A DNA stretch of 64,000 nucleotides from DATJFQ01 sp035495555 (GTDB lineage: Bacteria; Acidobacteriota; Vicinamibacteria; Vicinamibacterales; 2-12-FULL-66-21), in contig DATJFQ010000096.1 of NCBI GenBank assembly GCA_035495555.1, forward strand, positions 1-64,000, written 5' to 3'. Shown here piece by piece: positions 17,545 through 26,246 of this stretch. The position numbers and the translations under genes were made by a program. Below the pieces are notes generated by a model that searched no databases, was not told where the DNA came from, and saw nothing but the letters and a program-made list of their open reading frames with translations. Position 1 is the first letter of the stretch, and each line of letters begins with the position of its first letter.

Positions 17545-20319
17545 TCAGTGCGGGAGCAGGTTCGACAGTGCCCGACCGAAGTTGATCACGAACACCACTT
17601 CCGGTACAGGCTCTCCGAGGCGCTGACGGTTCGCGCTGATCGCTACCCGGCCGTCCGGATTGATCGCGTACGGGACGTCGCGTACGCCGAGCAGTGCGTA
17701 ATCGGCCGGTGACCAGCGGACCGGAGTCCCGGCGCGGAATTCATCCCCGGCGACGGAAAACGGTGTTCTGAAGATCGCGGTTCCCGTGAGGACGAAGAGC
17801 GCGCGGCCGTCTGGCGACCATCGCGGAAAGATGCCGCCGTTCACCGAAGTCGCGTCCGTGACGACCACTCTCCACATGCCGCTGCCGGACGCCGAACGGA
17901 CCTCGACGCCGTGCTTGCTCTGCATCGCGATCCACCGCCCGTCCGGCGAATAGGACGGGGCGAGCGCTTCCATGCCTGTGGAGTTGGCAGCAAATGGGAC
18001 CGCTGGTCCGGTGGCGCGCCCGCTGGTTCGATCGATCGGGAGCACGGCCACCGTCTGCTCACCTGCGGCGTCCGTACGGTCGAACACGAGGCGGGTGCCC
18101 GACGGATCAAACGATCCGGCGCGGTCCGTCGACGGATCGTCTGTGAGGCGTTCGATCGCGCCCGTGCCGTCGGCCTTGCGCGAATACAGATTGCCGACGC
18201 CCTTCACGGCGCGATCCGACGTGAAGACGATGTGAGTGCCATCCGGCGACCACACCGGCGCCCATTCGTTGCTCGCGTCAAAGGTCAACTGCGTCAGCCG
18301 ATCGGCGCCCCACTCATAGATGTAGAGATCCCTCTGCGTCCCGTCGAAAATATCCATCGCCAGCTTCTGTCCATCCGGCGAGAAGTTCGGGTTCTTCCAA
18401 TCGGCGGCCGCGGCCCGAAGCGGCGCAACCGTACCGTCGGCGCTCACCCAGTCGATCGGATTCCGCTCGCTGCGCGCGATGCCCGGCACGTAGACCAGCG
18501 AGCCATTCGACGCAACGGAGAACGCCGCCAGTCCTGACGTGCTGTTCATCGAGGCACCGTCTATGACGGGCACGGCGTCTCCCGTCGTCGTCAGGCTACG
18601 GGGATCGAAGCGTACTGCGAGCAATCGTTCTTTTGACAGATACACGAGGTATCCTCCCCGCCCGTCCGGATTCGGCACGTACTGTCCGTTCGATCCGCCT
18701 CGCACGACCGTTTTCGCCGCTCCGTGCGGCGGCAGCACGACAAGGTTCGCATTATCGAACGCGGTGATGTCACTATGCTCCGTGTACAGGACGCCAGCCG
18801 ATTCCGGCAGTACCGCCGGCCAGCGGTCGGTCGCCATGCCGGCGGGCAGTGTCGTGAAAGCCACGGATGTCCCGCCGTTTGGATCAATCTTCATCAGCCC
18901 GTGCGACCCCAGCACCGGTGCGAAGACGATTCCGTTGTCGGTCGTCCACGCCGCACCGCGGGGGTTGAGTACCTCGCAGATCGTCACGACGGTGCCCCCG
19001 GCCGTTGGGACCTTCTTGAGCGCCGTGTCGGCAAAGAATCCAATCCATTGCCCGTCTGGTGAGAAGAAGGGCGTGTGTGCACCCTGGGTGCCGGCGACCG
19101 GCGTGGCCGTCAACTGATCGAGACGCCGGAGGTACAACTGGGGCGCGCCGCCGCTGCCGCGAGTGCCCACGAAGGCGAGCGTCGTGCCGTCGGGCGACAA
19201 CGCGGTGCTCGCGGTTGCCGACTTGACGGTCGTCAGTGACACATCGGGGTCGAGGCGCGCGAGGAGCCGCACGGGCTGGACAGGGCTGGTCGGCTGTCGA
19301 AGCCAGGCGCTCACGAGCGCAACAGCGATGGCGCCAGCGGCTGCGCCCGCGACGATCCCCAGCCAGCGCGGGCTTCGTCCTGGGCTGTTGCCGCGACGGA
19401 CTGATGCGCCGCTCTCGGGTCCGGACGGCTCGGCTGTGCGCGATTCGATCTCGCCAAGTGCGATGCGCGCCTCACCGATATCGCGGAGGCGCTGTCTCGG
19501 ATCGCGTTCGAGACACCGCGCGAGCAGACGGACGACCCGCGCCGGAGCGGCGGATGGCACAGCGCCGAGGTGGATGTCCTGCCGCAGGACGGCCGCGAGA
19601 ATGTCTGAGGCGTCCTCCCCGTCGAACAGGCGGCGCCCCGCCAGCATCTCATAGAGGACCACGCCAAAGGCCCAGATGTCGGCGCGTTTGTCGATGGCTC
19701 GCCCGCGCGCCTGCTCCGGCGCCATGTAGGCCGCCGTGCCGAGGATCACCCCCATCTGCGTGGCATGAACGGTCATCGTCGGAGAATTCATCGCATCGGC
19801 GGCAGGCGCTCCCGCTGAGTCCATCGCCTTTGCCAGGCCGAAGTCGAGAACCTTCACACTCCCGGCGGGTGACACCTTGACGTTGGCTGGTTTCAGGTCG
19901 CGATGGACGATGCCCCGATCGTGAGCCGCTTCGAGTGCCTCAGCGATCTGCCGGGCAATCGACAGCACCTCGTCGACCTCCAACGGTGCACGCGCCATGC
20001 GCTGCGCGAGGTCCTCCCCTTCGACGCATTCCATCACCAGTCCGACCGGTCCCGCATCCGCGTACGCGGTCGCGGGGATGTCGACGATCCCGAAAATCTG
20101 CGCGATGTTGGGATGATTCAGCGCGGCGAGCGTCTGCGCCTCGCGTTCAAACCGCGTGAGGCGCTCCGGATCCAATGCGAAGAGCTCCGGCAGGACTTTG
20201 ATGGCCACGTCCCGATTCAAGCGTGTGTCGCGGGCGCGATAGACCTCGCCCATGCCGCCAACGCCGATGACGCTGATGATTTCGTACGTGCCGAGACGGA
20301 GACCTGGAGCGAGCGGCAT
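17545..20319 (-). CDS. Ser/Thr protein kinase with PD40 beta-propeller (second)
   Basis: 924 residues with the same plan as the protein encoded at 14035-16656. Kinase about 10-280: GVGGMGEVYRARD, IVHRDLKPANVKV, DFGLAKAMD, YMAPEQARG, and GVVLYEMLAGRRLFDGED. A helix at about 318-340 (WLGIVAGAAAGAIAVALVSAW) precedes PD40 blades to the C-terminus (repeated SPDG words). The catalytic residues appear intact. The two proteins look like diverged paralogues rather than a recent duplication. It is the last minus-strand gene before the divergent tRNA. Confidence 0.93.
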   Translation of the reverse strand: MPLAPGLRLGTYEIISVIGVGGMGEVYRARDTRLNRDVAIKVLPELFALDPERLTRFEREAQTLAALNHPNIAQIFGIVDIPATAYADAGPVGLVMECVEGEDLAQRMARAPLEVDEVLSIARQIAEALEAAHDRGIVHRDLKPANVKVSPAGSVKVLDFGLAKAMDSAGAPAADAMNSPTMTVHATQMGVILGTAAYMAPEQARGRAIDKRADIWAFGVVLYEMLAGRRLFDGEDASDILAAVLRQDIHLGAVPSAAPARVVRLLARCLERDPRQRLRDIGEARIALGEIESRTAEPSGPESGASVRRGNSPGRSPRWLGIVAGAAAGAIAVALVSAWLRQPTSPVQPVRLLARLDPDVSLTTVKSATASTALSPDGTTLAFVGTRGSGGAPQLYLRRLDQLTATPVAGTQGAHTPFFSPDGQWIGFFADTALKKVPTAGGTVVTICEVLNPRGAAWTTDNGIVFAPVLGSHGLMKIDPNGGTSVAFTTLPAGMATDRWPAVLPESAGVLYTEHSDITAFDNANLVVLPPHGAAKTVVRGGSNGQYVPNPDGRGGYLVYLSKERLLAVRFDPRSLTTTGDAVPVIDGASMNSTSGLAAFSVASNGSLVYVPGIARSERNPIDWVSADGTVAPLRAAAADWKNPNFSPDGQKLAMDIFDGTQRDLYIYEWGADRLTQLTFDASNEWAPVWSPDGTHIVFTSDRAVKGVGNLYSRKADGTGAIERLTDDPSTDRAGSFDPSGTRLVFDRTDAAGEQTVAVLPIDRTSGRATGPAVPFAANSTGMEALAPSYSPDGRWIAMQSKHGVEVRSASGSGMWRVVVTDATSVNGGIFPRWSPDGRALFVLTGTAIFRTPFSVAGDEFRAGTPVRWSPADYALLGVRDVPYAINPDGRVAISANRQRLGEPVPEVVFVINFGRALSNLLPH

Positions 20320-20331
20320 TTTGGTGCGGGG

Positions 20332-20337
20332 ATTATA
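20332..20337 (-). promoter_or_regulatory. Putative -10 box (TATAAT), second kinase gene
   Basis: Minus-strand GCGTATAATCC ending 12 bases before the ATG, giving at most a very short leader. Its context is identical to the box at 16665-16670. Confidence 0.5.
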
Positions 20338-20459
20338 CGCGGCGGGCTGAGGCGCGCGGAGTGCGGGCCGCCCGCGCGTTGCATGGCGGCCGCACGTAAG
20401 CTACCATCAGGGATCGGTCGGCGGCCGCGGCCGGGGATCGCCACATCACACTGATAGTT

Positions 20460-20534
20460 GGGCGCTTGGCTCAGCGGTAGAGCATCGCCTTCACACGGCG
20501 GGGGTCAGTGGTTCGAATCCACTAGCGCCCACCA
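20460..20534 (+). tRNA. tRNA-Val (anticodon CAC)
   Basis: Complete cloverleaf of 75 bases with encoded CCA. Acceptor GGGCGCT pairs with AGCGCCC; D stem is GCTC/GAGC; anticodon stem is TCGCC/GGCGG with loop TTCACAC (anticodon CAC, reads GUG); the variable loop is five bases; T arm is AGTGG-TTCGAAT-CCACT. The only RNA gene recognised. An AGTTCAC/GTGAACT inverted pair and a TTCTTTT stretch follow within 60 bases and may end transcription. Confidence 0.95.
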
Positions 20535-20679
20535 ACTAACAGTTCACAGTCACAATTCCGGTATTTCGAACGTGAACTCGAACCGTTCTTTTCGGGCGGA
20601 CCCGCATTCGATGCTGGTCGTCGAAGGCGACCAGGGGGTGCTGACCAGGGTCGACCGATGGATTTCCTGAAATGCTCGC

Positions 20680-21120
20680 TCAGTGCGACGAGAGGGTGAG
20701 GCGCCAGGACGAGCCGTCAGCCTCCAGATCCCAGTTCACGAAATCGAGCGCGAGGCGGACGGCGCGATCCAGCGTCACCGCGACCCCGAGCAGCCGCGTG
20801 TTGCGGCCGACGCTGACCGGTTGCACCCAGTCTGCGTCGAAGATGGTCGCGGCGCACGCGCCTGCCCACTCTCCGCCGAGACAATAGACGCGATACTCGG
20901 AACGTGTGTCCCACAGAGAACCCAGCCGCAGCCTGCACGAGTTCGGCGCCGCATCGCACGCTTCGAGCAGCGCCGACTGCTCGATGGGACCAAGCGGCGC
21001 CCATCCTTTTGGGAGGACCGGGAGCGTGTGGGGCTCCGGGTAAACAGCGACCCCGCCGCCATGTTCGACGACCCGGACGGCAGGCGTGCGGCGCAGGCGG
21101 ATGGGCGCGTTGGGCCTCAC
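20680..21120 (-). CDS. Unknown protein coupled to the coiled-coil gene
   Basis: 146 residues, no signal peptide or helix, family not recognised. Visible words are PEPHTLPVLPKGWAPLG, CRLRLGSLWDTRSEYRVY and DFVNWDLEADGSSW. The middle region has three cysteines. The GTG start at 21120 is chosen because GTGA overlaps the TGA stop of the preceding gene by four bases, a strong sign of translational coupling. It is the last gene of the small SagB operon. Conserved position next to the SagB-type gene would suggest a role in the same pathway, but that is inference. Confidence 0.6.
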   Translation of the reverse strand: MRPNAPIRLRRTPAVRVVEHGGGVAVYPEPHTLPVLPKGWAPLGPIEQSALLEACDAAPNSCRLRLGSLWDTRSEYRVYCLGGEWAGACAATIFDADWVQPVSVGRNTRLLGVAVTLDRAVRLALDFVNWDLEADGSSWRLTLSSH

Positions 21121-21371
21121 GACGATTGCCCTCTCCGACCGAGCTGCCGTGCATACAACTCGGCCCACATCTCTGCGGAGCGCACGAGGTCGTCGTATCG
21201 CGCCCGCAGATTCGACAGGTCGCTGGCGAGCTGCGCGTTCTCGATGAGCAGCCGCTGAATCTCGCGGCGACAGGCCGTGTGCTCGTCGTTCAGCACCGAC
21301 GGACGTGGACGGGGTTCCAAAGGGCCGGCGGACGCCGGAAGCGGCAGGCGGCGGATCGGGCTGGCGCTCAT
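21117..21371 (-). CDS. Small coiled-coil protein
   Basis: 84 residues beginning MSASPIRRLPLP. Residues about 35-75 form a heptad-rich helix (REIQRLLIENAQLASDLSNL then RARYDDLVRSAEMW), so a coiled coil or leucine-zipper-like dimer is likely. There is no signal peptide. AAGGA sits very close to the ATG. It follows the SagB-type gene by 148 bp and overlaps the next gene by four bases (GTGA). Function is unknown. Confidence 0.6.
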   Translation of the reverse strand: MSASPIRRLPLPASAGPLEPRPRPSVLNDEHTACRREIQRLLIENAQLASDLSNLRARYDDLVRSAEMWAELYARQLGRRGQSS

Positions 21372-21519
21372 GTCCTTATAAACGCCGCCGTCCCGAGAAA
21401 CGAACAGACCGGGAAAGAAAAATTTCGGCGACGCAGACGCCGCGCAACTGAAACTGGGCTCGGCAGTTGCCGGCGCGACGGCCCGTAGCCGACGTACGCC
21501 AACCCATCGCCGTGTTGCG

Positions 21520-22674
21520 CTACAGATCTGTAAAAGCGGTGTTCGGCATCGAAGACAGACCGCCCCGCGCGAGCGGCGCCCACCCGGCCCCTCGTGGACG
21601 CGCACCTGCTCCGGCGGCATACAACACCGTCTCGCGAACGCCGTCCAACCCGAGGTCCTGCTCGATCGCCGCATCGTTAAGGCCCATGAGGCAGAACGGC
21701 GCGAGGCCGAGCCACGTGGCGGTCAGGCAGAACGTCTGGCAGACGTGTCCGGCCTCGGCGAGTGCGGCGCGATACGCGCGCGCGTATGGGTACCGCCATA
21801 TCTCGCGTTCGAGTACGGCGGTAAGGACGACCACGAATGCTGCGTGGGAGAAGTAGTCGCCGTAGGGCATCCACAGTCGAACACGAGCGGTCATGTCACC
21901 TGCACGTATACGTTCGAGCCGATGACGGTCCGCCGCGTAGTGATACAGGCCGGCACTCAGCCCATCGACACGCGACGCATACAAATATCCCTCGATGGGG
22001 TGCCGCGCACCGCCGGATGGTGAGGTCTTGAGGGGCAGGCGCCCGTGGTCGGTCGGGACCCAGTGCTGGACGCCGAGCGTCAACGCCAATGCGGTGGCCA
22101 CGTCGCGCAGCGCGACGCCGCCGCTACCAAATCGCCGCCATGTCCGGCGGGCACGCAGCACCTCCGGGAACTCACCGCTCGTTCGCGGCTTCGGCAGGCG
22201 GACGACCGCCGCCGCCTTTACATGCTTCACAACCGGCGGCATAGGGGACACGCGCGCGTGGCGGCGGGCCAGGGCGGCTGCGGCGGCGGGCGATAGAAAT
22301 TTGACGCGGCGCGTGACGTCGTGAAAGAGGCCGGCCGCGGGGTTCCATGGCTCGAGCAGCGCCATCGCACGCTCCCGAACATCGAGTTTCGCTCCGGCCC
22401 GCTGAAGGAACCCGTGCGAGATCAACACGCGCACGTAGTCTGTCGCCTGAGCCGGTGTGACGCCGAGCACTCGGTGAAGGCCCGCAACGGTCTGCCAGGT
22501 GGTGCAGGCGTGAAGGGCTGCGGCAAGCGGCGGTTCGATCGCCGCGACATGCCCTCGGGCATAGTCGTGCGCGACAAGCCGCGCGCCGCGCCAGTACAGC
22601 ACCAGGAACGGAGAACGGCGGAATCGAGCCCGCGACGGGCCTATGCCCCGGGGAAAGTCATCGTCGGACCGCAC
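21520..22674 (-). CDS. SagB/ThcOx-type FMN dehydrogenase
   Basis: 384-residue nitroreductase-fold enzyme of the SagB/ThcOx group, which in known RiPP pathways oxidises azolines to azoles using FMN. The N-terminal part (about 15-105; LVLYWRGARLVAHDY, DYVRVLISHGFLQRAGAK) resembles the winged-helix region of SagB proteins. The nitroreductase core follows (about 160-375): VLRARRTWRRFG, TSPSGGARHPIEGYLYA, GLYHYAADRHRLE, then YRAALAEAGHVCQTFCLTA and LGLAPFCLMGLNDAAIEQDL. The GTG at 22674 is preferred; it overlaps the tail of the small peptide gene by 34 bases. No YcaO cyclodehydratase is in the window, so azole formation is not established. Confidence 0.88.
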   Translation of the reverse strand: MRSDDDFPRGIGPSRARFRRSPFLVLYWRGARLVAHDYARGHVAAIEPPLAAALHACTTWQTVAGLHRVLGVTPAQATDYVRVLISHGFLQRAGAKLDVRERAMALLEPWNPAAGLFHDVTRRVKFLSPAAAAALARRHARVSPMPPVVKHVKAAAVVRLPKPRTSGEFPEVLRARRTWRRFGSGGVALRDVATALALTLGVQHWVPTDHGRLPLKTSPSGGARHPIEGYLYASRVDGLSAGLYHYAADRHRLERIRAGDMTARVRLWMPYGDYFSHAAFVVVLTAVLEREIWRYPYARAYRAALAEAGHVCQTFCLTATWLGLAPFCLMGLNDAAIEQDLGLDGVRETVLYAAGAGARPRGAGWAPLARGGLSSMPNTAFTDL

Positions 22675-22937
22675 CCCTGCCTGTTCTCCGGGTCGCAAAT
22701 CGCTTCGAACTCCGCGAGACATCGCTCCAGTCGCTCGACGGTGAGCGCCACCGCGTCGTTCGCGGGACTCCGGCGCAGCGCCTTGACCGCCCGTTCAATT
22801 GCCGTTCGGATTGGTTTGAGCCGAATCGTGGACGACCTCGAGGACCGTGATCGCGGTCGTTGCGTGCTGCGCGACGACGTGGCACGGCGGCTCGCCGCCG
22901 AGGAGCGTTTCCCGGGGCTTCGACGTGACTTGGCCAA
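22641..22937 (-). CDS. Small Cys-containing peptide gene (candidate RiPP precursor)
   Basis: The frame from TTG at 22937 gives 98 residues. A GAGGTG sequence five bases upstream supports this start. Residues about 44-77 are helical (IERAVKALRR, TVERLERCLAEFEAI) and the tail is CDPENRQGCGPTMTFPGA, a leader-plus-core look. The first 40 codons are Arg/Ser-rich with poor third-position GC. The overlapping frame from about 22938 to 22798 (ETLLGGEPPCHVVAQHATTA) has better codon bias but no normal start codon. So either there are two tiny overlapping genes, or one gene with a frameshift near 22797. A shorter start (GTG about 22752) would leave 36 residues. It lies directly before the SagB-type gene. 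Confidence 0.45.
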   Translation of the reverse strand: MAKSRRSPGKRSSAASRRATSSRSTQRPRSRSSRSSTIRLKPIRTAIERAVKALRRSPANDAVALTVERLERCLAEFEAICDPENRQGCGPTMTFPGA

Positions 22938-22966
22938 TGGTACACCTCAGCTGTTGAATGGGTTCG

Positions 22967-22995
22967 AGTCTACGGCGTGGTCCTATGATGGTCAA
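22967..22995 (-). promoter_or_regulatory. Sigma-70-type promoter for the SagB operon
   Basis: TTGACC (22990-22995) and TAGACT (22967-22972) with exactly 17 bp between them on the minus strand. Transcription would begin near 22960, about 20 bases before the peptide gene. It lies within 11 bp of the kinase gene's 3' end, so the SagB operon appears to have its own promoter. Confidence 0.55.
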
Positions 22996-23005
22996 GCGGC
23001 GTGGC

Positions 23006-25540
23006 TTACGGCCGCCCGAGCCGCGCGACCATGGCCTTGAATCGTGCATCGCCACGGACCGCGTCGAGGCGCGGATCGACGGCCATCCAGAGGACGGACG
23101 GATCGCGAGACGCGACGGCGTCCGAGAGACGATTGAGCCCGCCATCGATGTCGCCCAGCGCGAGGTCGATGTATGCCTCGTGCGGCAGGTCAAGGGTCAG
23201 GTTGCGGGCGGCGAGTTCCCGCTGCAATTGTGACAGGTCGTTGCGCGCCCCCTCGCGGTCTCCCGTGAGCGCGCGCACACGGATGCGGTCCGCACGCCAT
23301 GAGGCGATGGAGGTGATTGTCAGCGCGCGATCGATCAGGCGGCCGGCCTCGGCGAAGTCTCCCCGTGCTTCCGCCACCCGGCTGAGGGTCAACCAGGCGC
23401 CGGGGTATCTCGGATCCATCCGCAACGCGCGCTGCAGCATCGCCGCGGCATCGTCATATCGCCGTTCGTAGTACGCCATCAGCCCTTGCGTCAACGTCGC
23501 ATCGGCGCTGAACGGATCCGCCGCTGCCGCCGTACGCGCTTCGGCGCTCGCTTCCGCGGTCCGTCCGGCGGCCGAGAGCATCCGGGCATACTGGCTCCGC
23601 GCGCGTGCATCGCTCGGCGCGAGGGCGAGCGCCTGCCGATACGAGCCCTCGGCGCCCACCCAATCCCATTCGTAGTAGAAGCTGATATCGGCCAGTGCCG
23701 TGTGCGCGTCGGGCAGGTCCGGATTGAGTTCCAGCGCGCGCTGCGCTTCGCGCTTCGCCAGCGCGTATGCGTCGGCCTGCGGCATGAGCTCGTCGAATCC
23801 GAGCAGCACGTACGCCCGCGCGAGTTCCGCATGCGGTGCGGCGAAATCCGGATCGGCGGCGATGGCCTGCTGCAATGCATCGATTGCCGGCCGCACCTCG
23901 TCGCCATGCCGGTTCTGAGCAAGATAGCCGCGGGCTTGCAGGTACGCCTCCTCTGCCCGCGCGACGTGCTGCGGCTGCCGCGAGAGGCGCGTCGCTTCAG
24001 GACCGTTCAGGACGGCACCCACTCCCCGCGTCACCGCTCGGGCGATCTCTCCCTCGAGCGCAACCACGTTGCCCAGCGGACGATCGAAATGCTGCGACCA
24101 TAAGTCGACATCGCTTCCAGCGCGAATGAGACGCAGATTCACGTGGACGGTCGAATCCGATGCGGAATCGATGCTGACCGATCCCGTCAAAACGGAACCA
24201 ACGTTCAACTGTGATGCAATCTCGTCGATGCGGTGATCCGTATGGCGGAAACGACGCACGGACGCGTGAGCGGTCACGCGGAGCGACTGCACCTGCGCAA
24301 GTTTGGCAATCAGTTCGTCCGTCAATCCGTCGGCAATGATTGACGCCTCGGGCCCGTCCGATGCCGCCTGGAGCGGCAGCACCGCGATCGCGGTCGCGGG
24401 AATGACCGGGACCGAACGCTCCGTTCGGCGGTTCGCGACGGTCGCCACGAGGAGCGATACCATCAGCGTCATCGCAGCGGTGGCCACCCACGGCCGCCAC
24501 GTCGACGCTGCGCGACCTGGGACAACCGGGTTGATCGCGCCCCGGAGCGCCGCTTCGAAGGCAGCCGTGCTGCCGAAGCGCTCCGCCGGATTCGGCTGCA
24601 GAGCGCGCGCGGCAACTGCCGCCACCGCGGGCGGTACGGACGGCGGCAATTCGGTCGCGTCCGATTGCTGTCGTGCGCGGTGACGTTCGAGCAACGCATC
24701 GAACGAACTCCCCTCGACCGGATATCTCCCGGTGAGCAGGAAAAACAGCAGGACGCCAAGGCTGTAGATGTCGCTCGCGACCGTCGCGGCGCCGCCGGCC
24801 AGCACTTCGGGCGCCAGATAGATCGGTGTGCCCGCGACGCTCGGGCGTGATCCAATTTCAGCACCGGCGCCGAAATCCATCAGCACGATCCGACCGTCGT
24901 CCTCGCGGATGACGTTCTGCGCCTTGATATCGCGGTGCAGCAGGCCGGCCGCGTGTACGGCGGTCACGGCACTGCACACGTCCGCGCAGGCACCGGCTGC
25001 GCTCGCCGGCGTCAACACGCCGCTGGTCTGGACGATGTCGGCCAGCGTGCGGCCGCGAACGAACTCCATCCAGAGCCCGATGCGGCCTTCATGGCGCTCC
25101 GCGCCGTGGATCTGGACGACGTGCGAGTGCCGGATCCGCGCAAGGCGCCGCGCCTCGCGGAGGAGGCGCGCGTTCGCGGCGGCATCCTCCATCACACCGT
25201 CGTCGACGAGGAGCTTGAGCGCGACTTCGCGCTCGAGATCCACGTCCCACGCGCGGAAGACGTCGGCCGACGCGCCGCGGCCGATGCGATCGAGCAGGAT
25301 CAGGCGTCCCCATCGAGGGCCAGCCGGCGCCGCCGACCGCTCGTCGTCGTCACCGGCGTCGATTTCGTCCTGCGGCAGCGAGCGATAGAGGTGCGCCACC
25401 GCATCGACGATGCGCAGATGGAAAATCAGGCGGCGCTCACGAGACGAGAGACCGGCGCTCCTCTCTTCCCAGTCGATCGACGATCCGTCGGCCACCGAGG
25501 AGGCGATCAGGTCGACCTCTCGCTGCGGCTCAGCCTGCAT
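23006..25540 (-). CDS. Ser/Thr protein kinase with TolB-like and TPR domains
   Basis: 844 residues from ATG 25540 (MQAEPQREVDLI). The kinase domain spans about 75-335: GRGASADVFRAWD, ALKLL, LHRDIKAQN, MDFGAG, YLAPEVLAGG. A helix follows (about 358-378, WVATAAMTLMVSLLVATVAN). A TolB-amino-terminus-like module then follows (about 390-520; IAVLPLQAASDG, DELIAKLAQVQSLRVTAHAS, VLTGSVSI), and several TPR units run to the end (HAELARAYVLLGF, DAHTALADISFYYEW, GAWLTLSRVAEARGDF). The start overlaps the sigma-factor stop by 11 bases, so the two are co-translated. Such sigma-kinase pairs are common in Acidobacteriota; the kinase may control that sigma factor. Confidence 0.92.
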   Translation of the reverse strand: MQAEPQREVDLIASSVADGSSIDWEERSAGLSSRERRLIFHLRIVDAVAHLYRSLPQDEIDAGDDDERSAAPAGPRWGRLILLDRIGRGASADVFRAWDVDLEREVALKLLVDDGVMEDAAANARLLREARRLARIRHSHVVQIHGAERHEGRIGLWMEFVRGRTLADIVQTSGVLTPASAAGACADVCSAVTAVHAAGLLHRDIKAQNVIREDDGRIVLMDFGAGAEIGSRPSVAGTPIYLAPEVLAGGAATVASDIYSLGVLLFFLLTGRYPVEGSSFDALLERHRARQQSDATELPPSVPPAVAAVAARALQPNPAERFGSTAAFEAALRGAINPVVPGRAASTWRPWVATAAMTLMVSLLVATVANRRTERSVPVIPATAIAVLPLQAASDGPEASIIADGLTDELIAKLAQVQSLRVTAHASVRRFRHTDHRIDEIASQLNVGSVLTGSVSIDSASDSTVHVNLRLIRAGSDVDLWSQHFDRPLGNVVALEGEIARAVTRGVGAVLNGPEATRLSRQPQHVARAEEAYLQARGYLAQNRHGDEVRPAIDALQQAIAADPDFAAPHAELARAYVLLGFDELMPQADAYALAKREAQRALELNPDLPDAHTALADISFYYEWDWVGAEGSYRQALALAPSDARARSQYARMLSAAGRTAEASAEARTAAAADPFSADATLTQGLMAYYERRYDDAAAMLQRALRMDPRYPGAWLTLSRVAEARGDFAEAGRLIDRALTITSIASWRADRIRVRALTGDREGARNDLSQLQRELAARNLTLDLPHEAYIDLALGDIDGGLNRLSDAVASRDPSVLWMAVDPRLDAVRGDARFKAMVARLGRP

Positions 25541-26135
25541 CGTCCATCTCCTCCGCGAGCCGCACCAGCGCGCGGGAAACCGCCATGCGCGCCGCGTCAG
25601 CACTGGGCTTCCCGTGGCTGACGGCGATCTGCTGGTAATTCAATCCGAGTTCGACACGGGCGATGACGAGTTCGCGCTCCTCTGCCCGGAGGCGCTGGAG
25701 CGCGGACTCGTAGCGCGCGAGTGCTTCGCTCCCGATCGCCTGTTCGAGGGGGGACGCGGCCTCGTCCGGATGTCGGCTGTCGATCTCGGACGCGACGCCA
25801 CGGCGGGTGGTGCGCCGCACTTCGTCGCGCACGCGATTGACAAGCGCCTGGCGCAGGTACGCCTGCAGCGCACCTTCATGGCGCGGCTGGAACGCGCCGA
25901 TGTGCTTCAGGCTCTGCACCAGCGTTTCCTGGACGACGTCGTCGGTGTCGCGGAGGTCCCGGGTCCATTGCGGCAGACGGCCGCGCGCCCAGCGCCGAAG
26001 CGAGGGAAGATACCGGCTGTACAGCTCATTGAGCGCGTCGCCGTCTCCAAGGCGGGCACGCTGAAGCAGGTCGGCAGTCGTCGCGATGCCCACCCCAGCG
26101 GGTCCGTCCTCCGGCTTGTCTGGAGGCTGCCGCAT
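25530..26135 (-). CDS. ECF-type RNA polymerase sigma factor
   Basis: 201 residues. Region 2 runs about 28-100 (RYLPSLRRWARGRLPQW, DTDDVVQETLVQS) and region 4 about 140-195 (LRAEERELVIARVELGLNYQ, then AARMAVSRALVRLAEEM). It overlaps the TPR-kinase gene downstream by 11 bases. It is clearly related to the sigma factor at 63277-63852: both share RRWARGRLP, GALQAYLRQAL and PSPDAAR/PSADAAR words. No anti-sigma factor is adjacent; the coupled kinase is the likely regulator (inference). Confidence 0.9.
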   Translation of the reverse strand: MRQPPDKPEDGPAGVGIATTADLLQRARLGDGDALNELYSRYLPSLRRWARGRLPQWTRDLRDTDDVVQETLVQSLKHIGAFQPRHEGALQAYLRQALVNRVRDEVRRTTRRGVASEIDSRHPDEAASPLEQAIGSEALARYESALQRLRAEERELVIARVELGLNYQQIAVSHGKPSADAARMAVSRALVRLAEEMDDAG

Positions 26136-26246
26136 GGACGAGAGATCGCGATCATAGTCCGACCGTCTTGGTTATAACGAGTCAGAACGACGAAGCGAAC
26201 GTCGGGTGAGGCGATATCGGAGGCGCGCGAACGAGGAAGGATGGGC

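Noticed and set aside
20458..20670. Small frame starting MGAWLSGRASPS
   Set aside because: It is the translated tRNA-Val gene; a well-known false protein.
20680..22995. Full azole-forming RiPP cluster
   Set aside because: No YcaO, transporter or protease gene is present; only a SagB-type gene and a possible peptide are supported, so the cluster is reported as a candidate only.
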